A program made the translations under genes and the position numbers. A stretch of 64,000 nucleotides of DNA, from assembly GCA_016718205.1 (NCBI GenBank), contig JADKEB010000016.1:62001-126000 (forward strand), written 5' to 3'. The stretch is from Saprospiraceae bacterium (GTDB taxonomy: Bacteria > Bacteroidota > Bacteroidia > Chitinophagales > Saprospiraceae). Of this stretch, positions 7,674 to 16,695 are shown one piece after another; positions within the stretch are counted from its first letter, which is position 1, and each line of letters starts with the position of its first letter. The notes beneath the pieces were generated by a model. That model had not been told where the DNA came from and ran no database searches. It was given only the letters and a program-made list of their open reading frames with translations.

Positions 7674-9503
7674 TTGAAGTATATTTCTTATATAAAAATT
7701 CGAAAATTTAAGGTCTTTGATGAAGAAATTATTGTTTCTTTTGATAACACCACAGTATTAATTGGTCCAAATAACGCTGGCAAAACTACGATAATTCAAG
7801 CGCTTACTTTATGGCAATTAGGTGTACGTGCTTTTTTTGACACCAAAACTGAAATGGATGTCAAAAGTAAACAAAGAAAACGCAAAGGAAAGCTGGACAC
7901 GACCGTTGGTATAGGAATCAACAGGCGAGATATTGAACAAGTGCCTAATACTGACACTCGACAGTTGTTTAATAAAAGCCACATACGCACAGGCTCTACC
8001 AATGAAAGGATACAACTGACGGTAGGAATAAATCATGACAATGAAGTTAGAGAGTGTGGTGTAGAATTTAAATATTTCAAATCTGAGGTTTTATATTGCT
8101 ACTTGAATGAACTACTTACAAATGATTTAAATCTACTGGAAGCCGCTGCAACACTGCAAATCAACTTACTATACCCGATGTCAGGCTTGGAAAGAGAAGA
8201 GACTGTATTGCAGGAAGGAGCCATTCGCAAGCAGATCGGAAGAGGGATCACAGCAGGATTGCTCCGCAATATTTGTTATAATTTATATAGTAATGCCCCG
8301 GAAGATTGGAAGGAGTTAACTAAATGGATGGAAAAACTATTTTACATTTCAATAGAAATTCCAAAACGACTATCAAATGACGATTTAGTTTTAGAATACA
8401 ATTATACAAACTCAGCCATAAAAACCGAAAAATCATTAGACATATTACAAGCAGGTCGTGGGCAATTGCAGATGTTACTTATCTTAGCTTTTGTCCTTTG
8501 GCGCAGAAACTCAGTAATTTTAATTGATGAACCTGACGCTCATCTTGAAGTATTGCGACAGAGTCAGGTCATGGAGGTGTTGAAAGCTCTAACTGATAAA
8601 TACGGTAACCAAATTATCATTGCTACACATTCTGAAGTTATCATGAATGAATCCGAAAATCTAACTTTCTTACTCAATGGAAAAAATATTGAACTAGATG
8701 AGACGAAGAAAAAAGTGTTAAAGAGCAGTCTGAAAGATTTTGGTATCGAACATTATTATAAAGCTGAACTTACTAAATCAGTTCTGTACCTTGAGGGCAC
8801 AACAGATAAACAAAACCTAAAAGAAATTGCTGAATTTTTGAGCCACCCATTGGGCGAGTTACTTTCAGATAAAATATTTGTATATTACACACAATCTCCG
8901 GATATTCAACATGATGAATTTGAAATGAACTCTGGTTATTATACTTCTCATAAAAAGCACTTCCAAGCTATTTCGCCTATTGTGCCGGGATTGAGAGGAA
9001 TAGCCATCTTTGACAATGATAATAAAAACAGAACTGACGAAACGAATCCGGAAAGCCTGACAACTTTATTTTGGAGCCAATATGAATTGGAAAACTATTT
9101 TATAACACCAGATAGCTTGATGAAATATGTGGAAGACTTTTTTAGGAGAACAGACGGAGGTGATTTATTTCTTGAACCTAAACTCACTACATTTAAACAA
9201 GTTTTAAACGATGTCTTTATTTTTGCCATCTTTGATGGTAATCCGGATTTAATTGAGCTTTATCACTCAAGCAATCAGAAACAAAAAAATGCGCTCTATC
9301 ACTCTAACAGCAAAAATAAAAAGGTAAGTACTATAGTAGAGTCTACTTTAAGCGTATTCAAATCTTATGATTACGACCTGGTTTTACCAAAAAACGAATT
9401 TTTTCATATTATAAAATTTTGCAATAAAGATAGTATTGATAATGAAGTAAGAAGTAAGCTTGATGCTATTTATGCCACCATAAAATCAAGTGCAAGCGTT
9501 TAG
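7674..9503 (+). CDS. OLD-like AAA/ABC-type ATPase with TOPRIM domain
   Basis: 609 residues. The start is a TTG at 7674; no ATG precedes it before an in-frame stop at 7638, and MKYISYIKIRKFKVF is a normal beginning for this class. Walker A is GPNNAGKTT (31-39), the ABC-like signature region is around LQAGRGQLQM (258-267), Walker B is LIDEPDAHLE (283-292) and ATHS follows. The C-terminal part looks like a TOPRIM nuclease: VLYLEGTTDK (acidic Glu374) and IAIFDNDNKN (Asp447, Asp449). This is the layout of overcoming-lysogenization-defect (OLD) nucleases such as the GajA subunit of Gabija, but no helicase partner is adjacent. A role in phage defence is possible and unproven. It is divergent from unit C and unrelated to the efflux genes. 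Confidence 0.75.
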   Translation: MKYISYIKIRKFKVFDEEIIVSFDNTTVLIGPNNAGKTTIIQALTLWQLGVRAFFDTKTEMDVKSKQRKRKGKLDTTVGIGINRRDIEQVPNTDTRQLFNKSHIRTGSTNERIQLTVGINHDNEVRECGVEFKYFKSEVLYCYLNELLTNDLNLLEAAATLQINLLYPMSGLEREETVLQEGAIRKQIGRGITAGLLRNICYNLYSNAPEDWKELTKWMEKLFYISIEIPKRLSNDDLVLEYNYTNSAIKTEKSLDILQAGRGQLQMLLILAFVLWRRNSVILIDEPDAHLEVLRQSQVMEVLKALTDKYGNQIIIATHSEVIMNESENLTFLLNGKNIELDETKKKVLKSSLKDFGIEHYYKAELTKSVLYLEGTTDKQNLKEIAEFLSHPLGELLSDKIFVYYTQSPDIQHDEFEMNSGYYTSHKKHFQAISPIVPGLRGIAIFDNDNKNRTDETNPESLTTLFWSQYELENYFITPDSLMKYVEDFFRRTDGGDLFLEPKLTTFKQVLNDVFIFAIFDGNPDLIELYHSSNQKQKNALYHSNSKNKKVSTIVESTLSVFKSYDYDLVLPKNEFFHIIKFCNKDSIDNEVRSKLDAIYATIKSSASV

Positions 9504-9638
9504 GTGTAAGCTTTAGTTATTGGCAATATTCGTAAGTTTTTTATAAAAATATATTTGTTTCATTTTTTAAAAGTGAAGGTAAGCAAGACAGAATCAAAGA
9601 CAGTTTTGTTATGTAATTCTTTTATTAAACATGCTTAC

Positions 9639-10007
9639 TTACCTAATTTCCACCTTAATGATATTGATTTCTTGCATATCTTGTGTTTTATTCCAGCCAC
9701 ATTGGACTTTTTGGGTTTTGCCGGTGAGTTTATAAGAAAGCTCAACTGTAACATTGGGTAGGCCAATTACTTTTTTGGCTTCTTTTTTAAGTATTTCGGT
9801 TTTTAGCTTGCTGGCATCATCTTCTACCAATTGCAAGATTTCGGATTTGCCAATAATCTGGAAATGCCAATCACATCCATCTGCTGGTAAGTCATATTTG
9901 TAAAGGGCATCAACTGTTATATTGTCTTTTGCAATATTTTCATTTGGCTCATCATGCGTACATGAAAGAAATATCAGAAAGCCAAATATTAAAAATTTGT
10001 TAGCCAT
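9639..10007 (-). CDS. Small lipoprotein of unknown function
   Basis: 122 residues. The N-terminus MANKFLIFGFLIFLSC is a lipoprotein signal with the lipobox LSC, so the mature protein should start at Cys16 and be anchored in an envelope membrane. The mature part is mixed alpha/beta, with LPADGCDWHFQI near the middle and VELSYKLTGKTQKVQCGW near the end; the two Cys residues could pair. No family is recognised. It follows the permease gene in unit B with a gap of 126 bp, so it could be the last gene of that unit. Confidence 0.65.
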   Translation of the reverse strand: MANKFLIFGFLIFLSCTHDEPNENIAKDNITVDALYKYDLPADGCDWHFQIIGKSEILQLVEDDASKLKTEILKKEAKKVIGLPNVTVELSYKLTGKTQKVQCGWNKTQDMQEINIIKVEIR

Positions 10008-10133
10008 AGCAATGATTTTTTATTATTAATAGACGCATGATTTTAAAACCTGGTTGGGAGAAAACCATTTTTTTATCTATAAATTTTGATCATCCTTTCC
10101 TTCATACTCTTTGATTCTATCTTTGAGCGGTAA

Positions 10134-12548
10134 TCATTCCGATCTCAACGACTTTACCGGATCTGCCAAGGCTGCTCTGATGGATTGAAAAAATACGGTA
10201 CAAAATGCAATTATTAAAGCCACCAATGCAACGATGGCAAAAACCCACCAGTGTACATCTATTCTGTATGAAAAATTCTCTAACCACTGGCGCACAAAGT
10301 AATAGCCAATGGGTATAGCTAATATTAAGGAAATAATTACTAGCCTGACAAAATCTTGGGAAAGTAAAATGGCTATTTTTGCTACATCTGCGCCCAGTAC
10401 TTTGCGAATGCCAATCTCTTTGCTTCTTTGCTCTGTCATAAAGGTCGCTAATCCAAATAGTCCCAAACATGCTATCAACATGGCAAGTAAAGCAGTATAT
10501 GTGATAATGTTTTTTTCGGTGAGCTCTTCAGAATAGTGATCCATCCTGAAATCGTCTATGGATTCATACTCCAAAGGCAGGAATGGAACATATTTTTTGT
10601 ATAGCGTTGATACAGCCTTTAGGCCTTCCTGACTTCTACCTTCTTTAAATTGAATGTGAATCATACCAGCTTGGGTTCCCTTGTCAAGGAAGAAGACCAT
10701 TGGCTCGATTTTTTCTTTAAAACTGCCATAATGGTAATCTTTTACGACACCTATGATATGGTTGACTTCATCACGGAGCTTAAGTGGATGATGGAGTGGA
10801 TCTTTTATGCCTTTTAGGATTTTTTGTACAAAAGATTCATTGACTATAATATTGGACACCGTATCGAGTGCATAATCATACGAAAAATACCTGCCTTCTT
10901 TGAGTAGGATATCCAAAAGTTGCAGATGTTGATCATCTATGTGTTCATAATATATCCAATCAGTCTCTTCACCATCTATCCTAAATTTAGTCTTATTAAA
11001 ATCACCGGATTTAGCAGAAACCGACTGAACATTCTGGAGTTGCCTAAGTTCAGTTTTGAAAGGCGCAGCAAGTTTACTGATCTCTTCCCAAGGTAGCCAA
11101 AACCTATATCTGTCACTGGTCTCGTAACCCAAAGGTTTTTCATCAATATACCTAAATTGAAGCGTGACAAAGGCTGTTCCTATCAACAATATACCTGCGA
11201 TCACAAATTGCATTACGACGAGTGATTGACGCAGGTATTGTTTGGATCCAAAAATACTCTTGCCTTTTAGACTTTCTATCGGTCTGAATCCTGACATCAC
11301 CAAAGCAGGATAGCTTCCTGCACACAGTGCAATCAAGCCTGCGAGTAAGAAATAAATTGAAATAGATACCGGCGAAAGCAATACATTGGTGTCCAAATAC
11401 TTACCCGTAAGTTTTGAAAACTCAGGCAATAAAGCATAAGCTACAAAAATTGCCGGTAATGAAGCCACAGCAGTCTTTACTCCTGATTCAGTAATAAACT
11501 GAAAGAATAACTGCGATTTTGTTCCACCCGATGTCTTGCGAATACCTATTTCTTTGGATCGTTGCAATGATCGGGCAAGTGTGAGGTTAATGAAGTTTAT
11601 GGATGCTATTAAGATGAGTAATAATGCTATGCCAGAGAGAATTTTGGGTATTTGATGTCTGACCAGTTTTTCATGCCATTGGATGCAAAATATTCCGGAT
11701 CAAGGTGCATGTCAAAAAATGGCTGAAGGTGGAATTTCATTTCATAGCTTTTCGATTGAGGATCATTTTTTTGCCTTTCAGTTATTTCGGTTTGCAGATG
11801 TTTTTGGGAGACGAGATCTATCTTTTTGAAAGTAGACTGTGCATCTGTAGTAGGATGCAGCATCACAAAGGTATTGAGGCTGGCATTAGTCCAAGACTGC
11901 GGACCTGAGAGCCAAGAATCATTTTTGTACATGTATTCAAATGAAGCAAGTATGTCAAACTGAATACTTGAATTTGAAGGCATGTTTCGGACTACCGCGG
12001 AGACTATAAATGCTGTCATTTCTTTACTTTCATCGCTTATAAACATTGATTTTCCTACAGCATCTTCAGTACCAAAATATTTTTCTTTTACTTTTTCAGT
12101 TATAACTATATGCTGCATATCATTTAGTGGATTCACAGGATCTCCTTCAACTACATCAAATGAAAACATAGAGAATGCTGTACTGTCCACGTAAAGCAAC
12201 TCTTCCATTAATGCTTCATTGCCCTTTTTTAACCAAAGTATTCCAGCCGTTTTTAACCCTGCAATAGGAAGCTATTTCTGGAACTTCATCTTTGAAAATG
12301 GGTCCTTGAATTACGCCTGTATTACCAGTTTTCCTGATTTCTCCTTTAGAATCTTTGACATCAGCCACGATTCTGTAAATATTGTTACCATTTTTGTGTT
12401 TCTTATCGAATGATAAATCATCCTTGACATATAGCATGATGAGGATAACCACACTGAGCGCTGTCATTAATCCTATGATATTGATAATAGCATAAAGTTT
12501 GTTTTGTAAGAAACTTCTGTAAGCGATTTTAATGTAATTGTGGAGCAT
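10134..12548 (-). pseudogene. MacB/FtsX-type ABC permease, interrupted by two compensating frameshifts
   Basis: The permease reads in three pieces. The N-terminal piece (12548-12216) has the first membrane span and ends at a premature TGA. The middle piece (about 12208-11627) is in another frame and carries the first periplasmic domain. The third (11567-10134) returns to the first frame and carries the remaining spans, with QRSKEIGIRK, EQRSKEIGIRKVLGA and the usual C-terminus DPVKSLRSE. The shifts lie in homopolymers: an extra base in the A6G3 run near 12226 and a missing A in the A4 run near 11640. Restored, it would be about 804 residues, the length of its neighbours. Either the gene is recently inactivated or both shifts are sequencing errors. 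It is the farthest permease of unit B. Confidence 0.8.
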
Positions 12549-12677
12549 GGTTTAGGTTTTAAAGCGAATGTAATAAGTGATAGGTATTTAATTTATTACA
12601 AATTTTATCCATATATAAGTTGTTCTTGAATGAAATTCTAATGCATGTATTGATGGCATTTCTAAAAATAGTTTTGG

Positions 12678-14057
12678 CTATTTTAATTTTTTATTAAGAT
12701 AGTCCAGCGCTTTTTCAAGTACTACGTCTTTTTTATTTGTATAATCATTGAGGGTCGGTATCACTTCGATGTCAGGTTTTATACCTACACCCACGAACTC
12801 ACGCCCGTCCGGATAGGTGTCTTTTTTTGTACACACACGTGCATTGCCACCGCCTGGCATCTCAAAGAGAAACGGTTGTCCTGTACTACCAAACGAGTTT
12901 TCACCGATTTTTGTGAAATGTTTTTGATTATCCGCACTTATCAAAAAATCTTCTGCGGCAGATGCAGTATTGTGCCCTATCAATAAGGTGGTAGGTACTA
13001 CCAATCGTTTTTCTTTTATTGTAATTGTATCAGGTTCATATTCGAAGTCATAATATTTTTCATCTTGATTGTAGAGATAGCATTTTGTTTGCCATTCGTT
13101 GTTAATCGTGTCTTTGGGTGTTGTGTAAATTCCCCAAGCCTTAAAAGAAGCCCTATGTTCACGGGTCCGGTATCGAGAATGATGTAGCACAGCATCGTTG
13201 GTAAGATACTGCAAAATCCCAGTCCCAACTCCTGTATTGCCACCACCATTATTACGTAAATCAATGATTAGAGCTTTAGCCTTATAAATTTCAGGAAGGT
13301 TCTTCTCAAAATCTTTATTGATTTTATTATCGGCAAAAGAATTAAGAGCCAAGTACAAAATATCTCTTCCCATCCATTTCATAACAAATAAACTATCGCT
13401 TTCAAAAGGTGGAAAAACGGCATCTTCCTTGGTAGTCTGATGTACAAGTGTAAATGATTTTACATTATGCCGAGGGGTTTTGATTTTGATGTGGAATGTA
13501 TCTCCTTCAAGTCCTTTCAAAAGTTGACTGGCCGCATAGTCTTCTAACACATAGTGAGTAGAAGAAGAAATGTATGGCTTCACAAATTTATTCATGAAGT
13601 CAATAGTGTTATGTCCATTTACTTCAATGATTTCACTTCCTACAGGAATTTCGTCTTTTTTGCTTTCATTTACGCGCTCAATGATAACTTTACCCGCTAC
13701 ATGCTTCAAAAACATTCTATATTCGCCAAACATGGTATTCATGATGATTGATTGAAGGTTTTTTGGAAAATAAATATTGGTATGTCCATCTTTAAGCAGG
13801 GCACAAAATTTTGATAATTCCCGATAATATTCATAATCATTTTTGGTTTCATAAACTTTGGAAATATATTCTTTGTAAGCACTTTCCCACATTTTTTTAT
13901 CAACCTTGTTGAGGTAAATAAAATTGTAGTTTACTTCTTGCCAAAACTTTGAAAGTCCATAAATTTTATCAGATTTCGAAATTGTATTCGGAATTTCGAC
14001 TTGCGAGTATGCGCTCAAAGCACTTAAGAACATGATTGAAATTATTATTGTCTTCAT
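12678..14057 (-). CDS. Secreted S41-family (tail-specific/C-terminal processing) peptidase
   Basis: 459 residues with a signal peptide (MKTIIISIMFLSALSAYSQ). LLKDGHTNI (88-95) is the usual N-terminal motif of this family. A PDZ-like segment follows (VGSEIIEVNGHNTIDFMNKFV, 139-159). The S41 core shows ALIIDLRNNGGGNTG (262-276) and the catalytic Ser366 in NTASAAEDF. The C-terminal GREFVGVGIKPDIEVIPT is also typical. It should act in the periplasm or outside the cell on unknown proteins. It lies between two permease genes of unit B on the same strand, with gaps of 129 and 147 bp. Whether it works on the exported substrate is unknown. Confidence 0.85.
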   Translation of the reverse strand: MKTIIISIMFLSALSAYSQVEIPNTISKSDKIYGLSKFWQEVNYNFIYLNKVDKKMWESAYKEYISKVYETKNDYEYYRELSKFCALLKDGHTNIYFPKNLQSIIMNTMFGEYRMFLKHVAGKVIIERVNESKKDEIPVGSEIIEVNGHNTIDFMNKFVKPYISSSTHYVLEDYAASQLLKGLEGDTFHIKIKTPRHNVKSFTLVHQTTKEDAVFPPFESDSLFVMKWMGRDILYLALNSFADNKINKDFEKNLPEIYKAKALIIDLRNNGGGNTGVGTGILQYLTNDAVLHHSRYRTREHRASFKAWGIYTTPKDTINNEWQTKCYLYNQDEKYYDFEYEPDTITIKEKRLVVPTTLLIGHNTASAAEDFLISADNQKHFTKIGENSFGSTGQPFLFEMPGGGNARVCTKKDTYPDGREFVGVGIKPDIEVIPTLNDYTNKKDVVLEKALDYLNKKLK

Positions 14058-14133
14058 TATAACGGTACTTTTAATATTTTAATAATTACATCGTTTAGAT
14101 AAACTATTTTTTCTTGTTTTTACCCATCCTAAA

Positions 14134-14155
14134 TCCTTCCCTTAGAAGGGAAGGA
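14134..14155. repeat. Perfect hairpin between a permease and the S41 peptidase
   Basis: TCCTTCCCTT, two bases, AAGGGAAGGA: a perfect 10-bp stem. On the minus strand it lies just after the 16.6-14.2 kb permease, but no T-run follows, so it is a hairpin of unknown role and not a clear terminator. Confidence 0.5.
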
Positions 14156-14204
14156 CTTCATAATATAGCCTTATCTAAATGACATAGATTTTAATAAAAA
14201 AATT

Positions 14205-16589
14205 TTATTCTGCTTTCAAACTTTTCACAGGATTCATTAGCGCTGCTTTGATGGATTGAAAGCCTACAGTCACCAAAGTAATCAGCAGAGACAAGAAGGC
14301 AGCCAATAAAAATACCCACCATTGGATATTGACCCTGTAATGATAGCTATTTAACCACTCATCCATAAAATAGTATGCTATCGGGCACGCAATAATGATA
14401 GCAATCACAATTAATTTGATAAAGTCCAATGATAGATTTCCCATGATTTGGACTGCCGTGGCTCCGAGCACTTTTCTGACACCGATTTCCTTGGTTCTCC
14501 GCTGTGCCATAAATGCTGCCAAACCGAACAAGCCTAGGCATGAGATAGCTATCGAAAGCAAGCCAAACATCAACACTAATTTGCCGATAAACAAAATATT
14601 CTTAAATTGAGCATTGAAACTATCGTCAAAAAAACTATAATTAAATGGATTTTCAGGATCAATAGATTTGACACTTTTTTTGATGGATTCAAGGTGCTGT
14701 TCGGTGTTACCTTCGGGAGGTAATTTCATCACGATGCTTCCCCAATCTGCAAATGAATTGTGATCTTTTGGAAAAAAGATCAGCGGCTCTGCGACACCAT
14801 AAATATCATTAACCACAAATTCTTCTGTGATACCTACGATAGTAAGTGGTGGATCGTCCCCACGATTGATTATACCACCTATTTTTCCTTCATCACCCAT
14901 CAGTTTTGCCAGTGAAGGATTGATGATGACATTGCCTTCCTCTTGCTTTGGATTTTCATAAAATCCTCTTCCTTGGCCCACTTTGATGTCCATGAGCTTA
15001 AGATACGTCGATGTCATACCATTGAAGGTTATCAATGCATCTTTTGTACTGTCGAATCCTTTCCATGTAAATCCGCCTCCATTGTTAAACATATTGAACA
15101 GGTTAGCATCAGTCATTGCTGCTTCTTCTACGTGACCATTGCTAATCATCTCAGTCCGAAATCGATCAAAGTTTTTTGATAAATTATTTGATACAGGAAT
15201 GGAGAGTATTTTGTCCTTTGAAAATCCTAAATCCCTGTTTTTTGTATGGGTAATTTGATTGGAAATGACGATGGTGGAGATTATGATTACAATCGAAATA
15301 CTGAACTGAAAAACAACAAGGCTCTTTCTGATGAAATTGGTGCCTGTTTTGCCTGTTACTTTATTATTGAGTGCTTCCAATGGCTTGAATGATGCCAGAA
15401 AAAAAGCAGGATAGGTACCAGCCAAAAGACCACAAAACAACCCAACACCACAGAAAAAAGCAATGTGAACCGGATCGAAAAAGTTTAGTTTTAACGGAAC
15501 ACCGATCATATTGCCAAACGAAGGTACAATGATGAACAATGCTAAAACTGACAATACAACAGCAATAAAAGAAACTATGATGCTTTCTGTATAAAATTGA
15601 AGCACCAACTCACTTTTATGGATACCAATAACTTTTTTTAATCCTATTTCTTTTGCCCTTTTTTCACTTTTTGCAGTAGAAAGGTTCATAAAATTGATAC
15701 AAGCTATGAGCAGAATGACAACGGCTATTAAAAAGAAAAGCTTGATATATTTGATCATTCCTTCAGAAGGTGTTTCTACGCCATTTGTAAAGCTATTGTA
15801 CCATGCTAATTTTGAATACGGATACAAAAATATGGAATGATCTACATAACCTCCTGATTTTTGAAAAACAAGATTTTTTATTTGCTGATTTATTTTCACA
15901 TAATCAGCACCGTCCTGAAGCGACACATAAGTACGCATACCACAATTACCCCAACGACTCCAGTTATTTTTAAAATCATCTTTGAGAAATTGGTTTCCGA
16001 GTGAAATGACCCAGTCAGGGTTCATAGTCATGTTCTCTGATACCCGATCAAAGACTGCAGAGACTACAAAGTTTTCTTCCTTATTCAAGGTGATGATTTT
16101 ACCTACTGATTGCTTTTTGCCAAACAATGCTTCTGACATTTTGGAAGATATGGCAATCCTTTCATTTTTACTTAATGGTAATTGATCTACTTGTGACTCG
16201 ATAGGGAACTTGAAAAGTGTAAAAAAATTACTGTCAGCATATACACCATTGAAATTCAAACCCTTGTCGTGGTGTCCAAATACTCCACCAGAACTTAATA
16301 TCCTTGTCACACTACTCACCCCAGGTACCTCCTGACTCAAAACAGGGCCTAATGGACCACTGGTGGCACTCATAGTGTAGATATCATCGCCGTATTTTTG
16401 ATTATTTTTTACTTGAAATAATTGATCAGAACCCGGAAGTATCCGATTGTGCTGGTAAGTATATTCTATCCATAAAAAAATAAGCACCGAGCTTACTATT
16501 CCTATGGCTAAACCCCCAATATTTAGCAAACTAAATGATTTATTTTTTTTAAGATTTCGTATGGCAAATTTTAAATTATTGTTAAGCAT
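14205..16589 (-). CDS. MacB/FtsX-type ABC transporter permease, intact (unit B)
   Basis: 794 residues with the duplicated FtsX layout seen throughout this locus: a first span near 20-42, a large periplasmic MacB-PCD-like domain to about 280, a cluster of spans (LFFLIAVVILLIACINFMNLSTAKSE onwards), a second periplasmic domain, then three final spans. Both cytosolic coupling segments are present: KRAKEIGLKKVIG and RRTKEIGVRKVLGA. The C-terminus MNPVKSLKAE is intact. Such permeases work with a separate MacB-like ATPase and, in tripartite pumps, with a MacA adaptor and TolC; all of these are encoded in this window. A TTAGG-type repeat tract begins a few bases before the start codon. Confidence 0.9.
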   Translation of the reverse strand: MLNNNLKFAIRNLKKNKSFSLLNIGGLAIGIVSSVLIFLWIEYTYQHNRILPGSDQLFQVKNNQKYGDDIYTMSATSGPLGPVLSQEVPGVSSVTRILSSGGVFGHHDKGLNFNGVYADSNFFTLFKFPIESQVDQLPLSKNERIAISSKMSEALFGKKQSVGKIITLNKEENFVVSAVFDRVSENMTMNPDWVISLGNQFLKDDFKNNWSRWGNCGMRTYVSLQDGADYVKINQQIKNLVFQKSGGYVDHSIFLYPYSKLAWYNSFTNGVETPSEGMIKYIKLFFLIAVVILLIACINFMNLSTAKSEKRAKEIGLKKVIGIHKSELVLQFYTESIIVSFIAVVLSVLALFIIVPSFGNMIGVPLKLNFFDPVHIAFFCGVGLFCGLLAGTYPAFFLASFKPLEALNNKVTGKTGTNFIRKSLVVFQFSISIVIIISTIVISNQITHTKNRDLGFSKDKILSIPVSNNLSKNFDRFRTEMISNGHVEEAAMTDANLFNMFNNGGGFTWKGFDSTKDALITFNGMTSTYLKLMDIKVGQGRGFYENPKQEEGNVIINPSLAKLMGDEGKIGGIINRGDDPPLTIVGITEEFVVNDIYGVAEPLIFFPKDHNSFADWGSIVMKLPPEGNTEQHLESIKKSVKSIDPENPFNYSFFDDSFNAQFKNILFIGKLVLMFGLLSIAISCLGLFGLAAFMAQRRTKEIGVRKVLGATAVQIMGNLSLDFIKLIVIAIIIACPIAYYFMDEWLNSYHYRVNIQWWVFLLAAFLSLLITLVTVGFQSIKAALMNPVKSLKAE

Positions 16590-16596
16590 TTTTTAA

Positions 16597-16655
16597 GGTG
16601 TTAGGTATTAGGTGTTAGGTGTTAGGTGTTAGGTATTAGGGGTTAGGGGTTAGGG
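16597..16655. repeat. TTAGG-family repeat tract upstream of the 14.2-16.6 kb permease
   Basis: Repeats of TTAGGTGT, TTAGGTAT and TTAGGGG units starting 8 bp before the start codon of the minus-strand permease and ending in AATTCGTCCTCC. The following bases (16656-16690) repeat a CATCCTCCGATTTC motif. In the mRNA the tract would be a C-rich leader. Confidence 0.8.
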
Positions 16656-16695
16656 AATTCGTCCTCCATCCTCCGATTTCCATCCTCCGATTTCA

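Noticed and set aside
14134..14155. Rho-independent terminator after the 14.2-kb permease
   Set aside because: The stem is perfect but no T-run follows on either strand.
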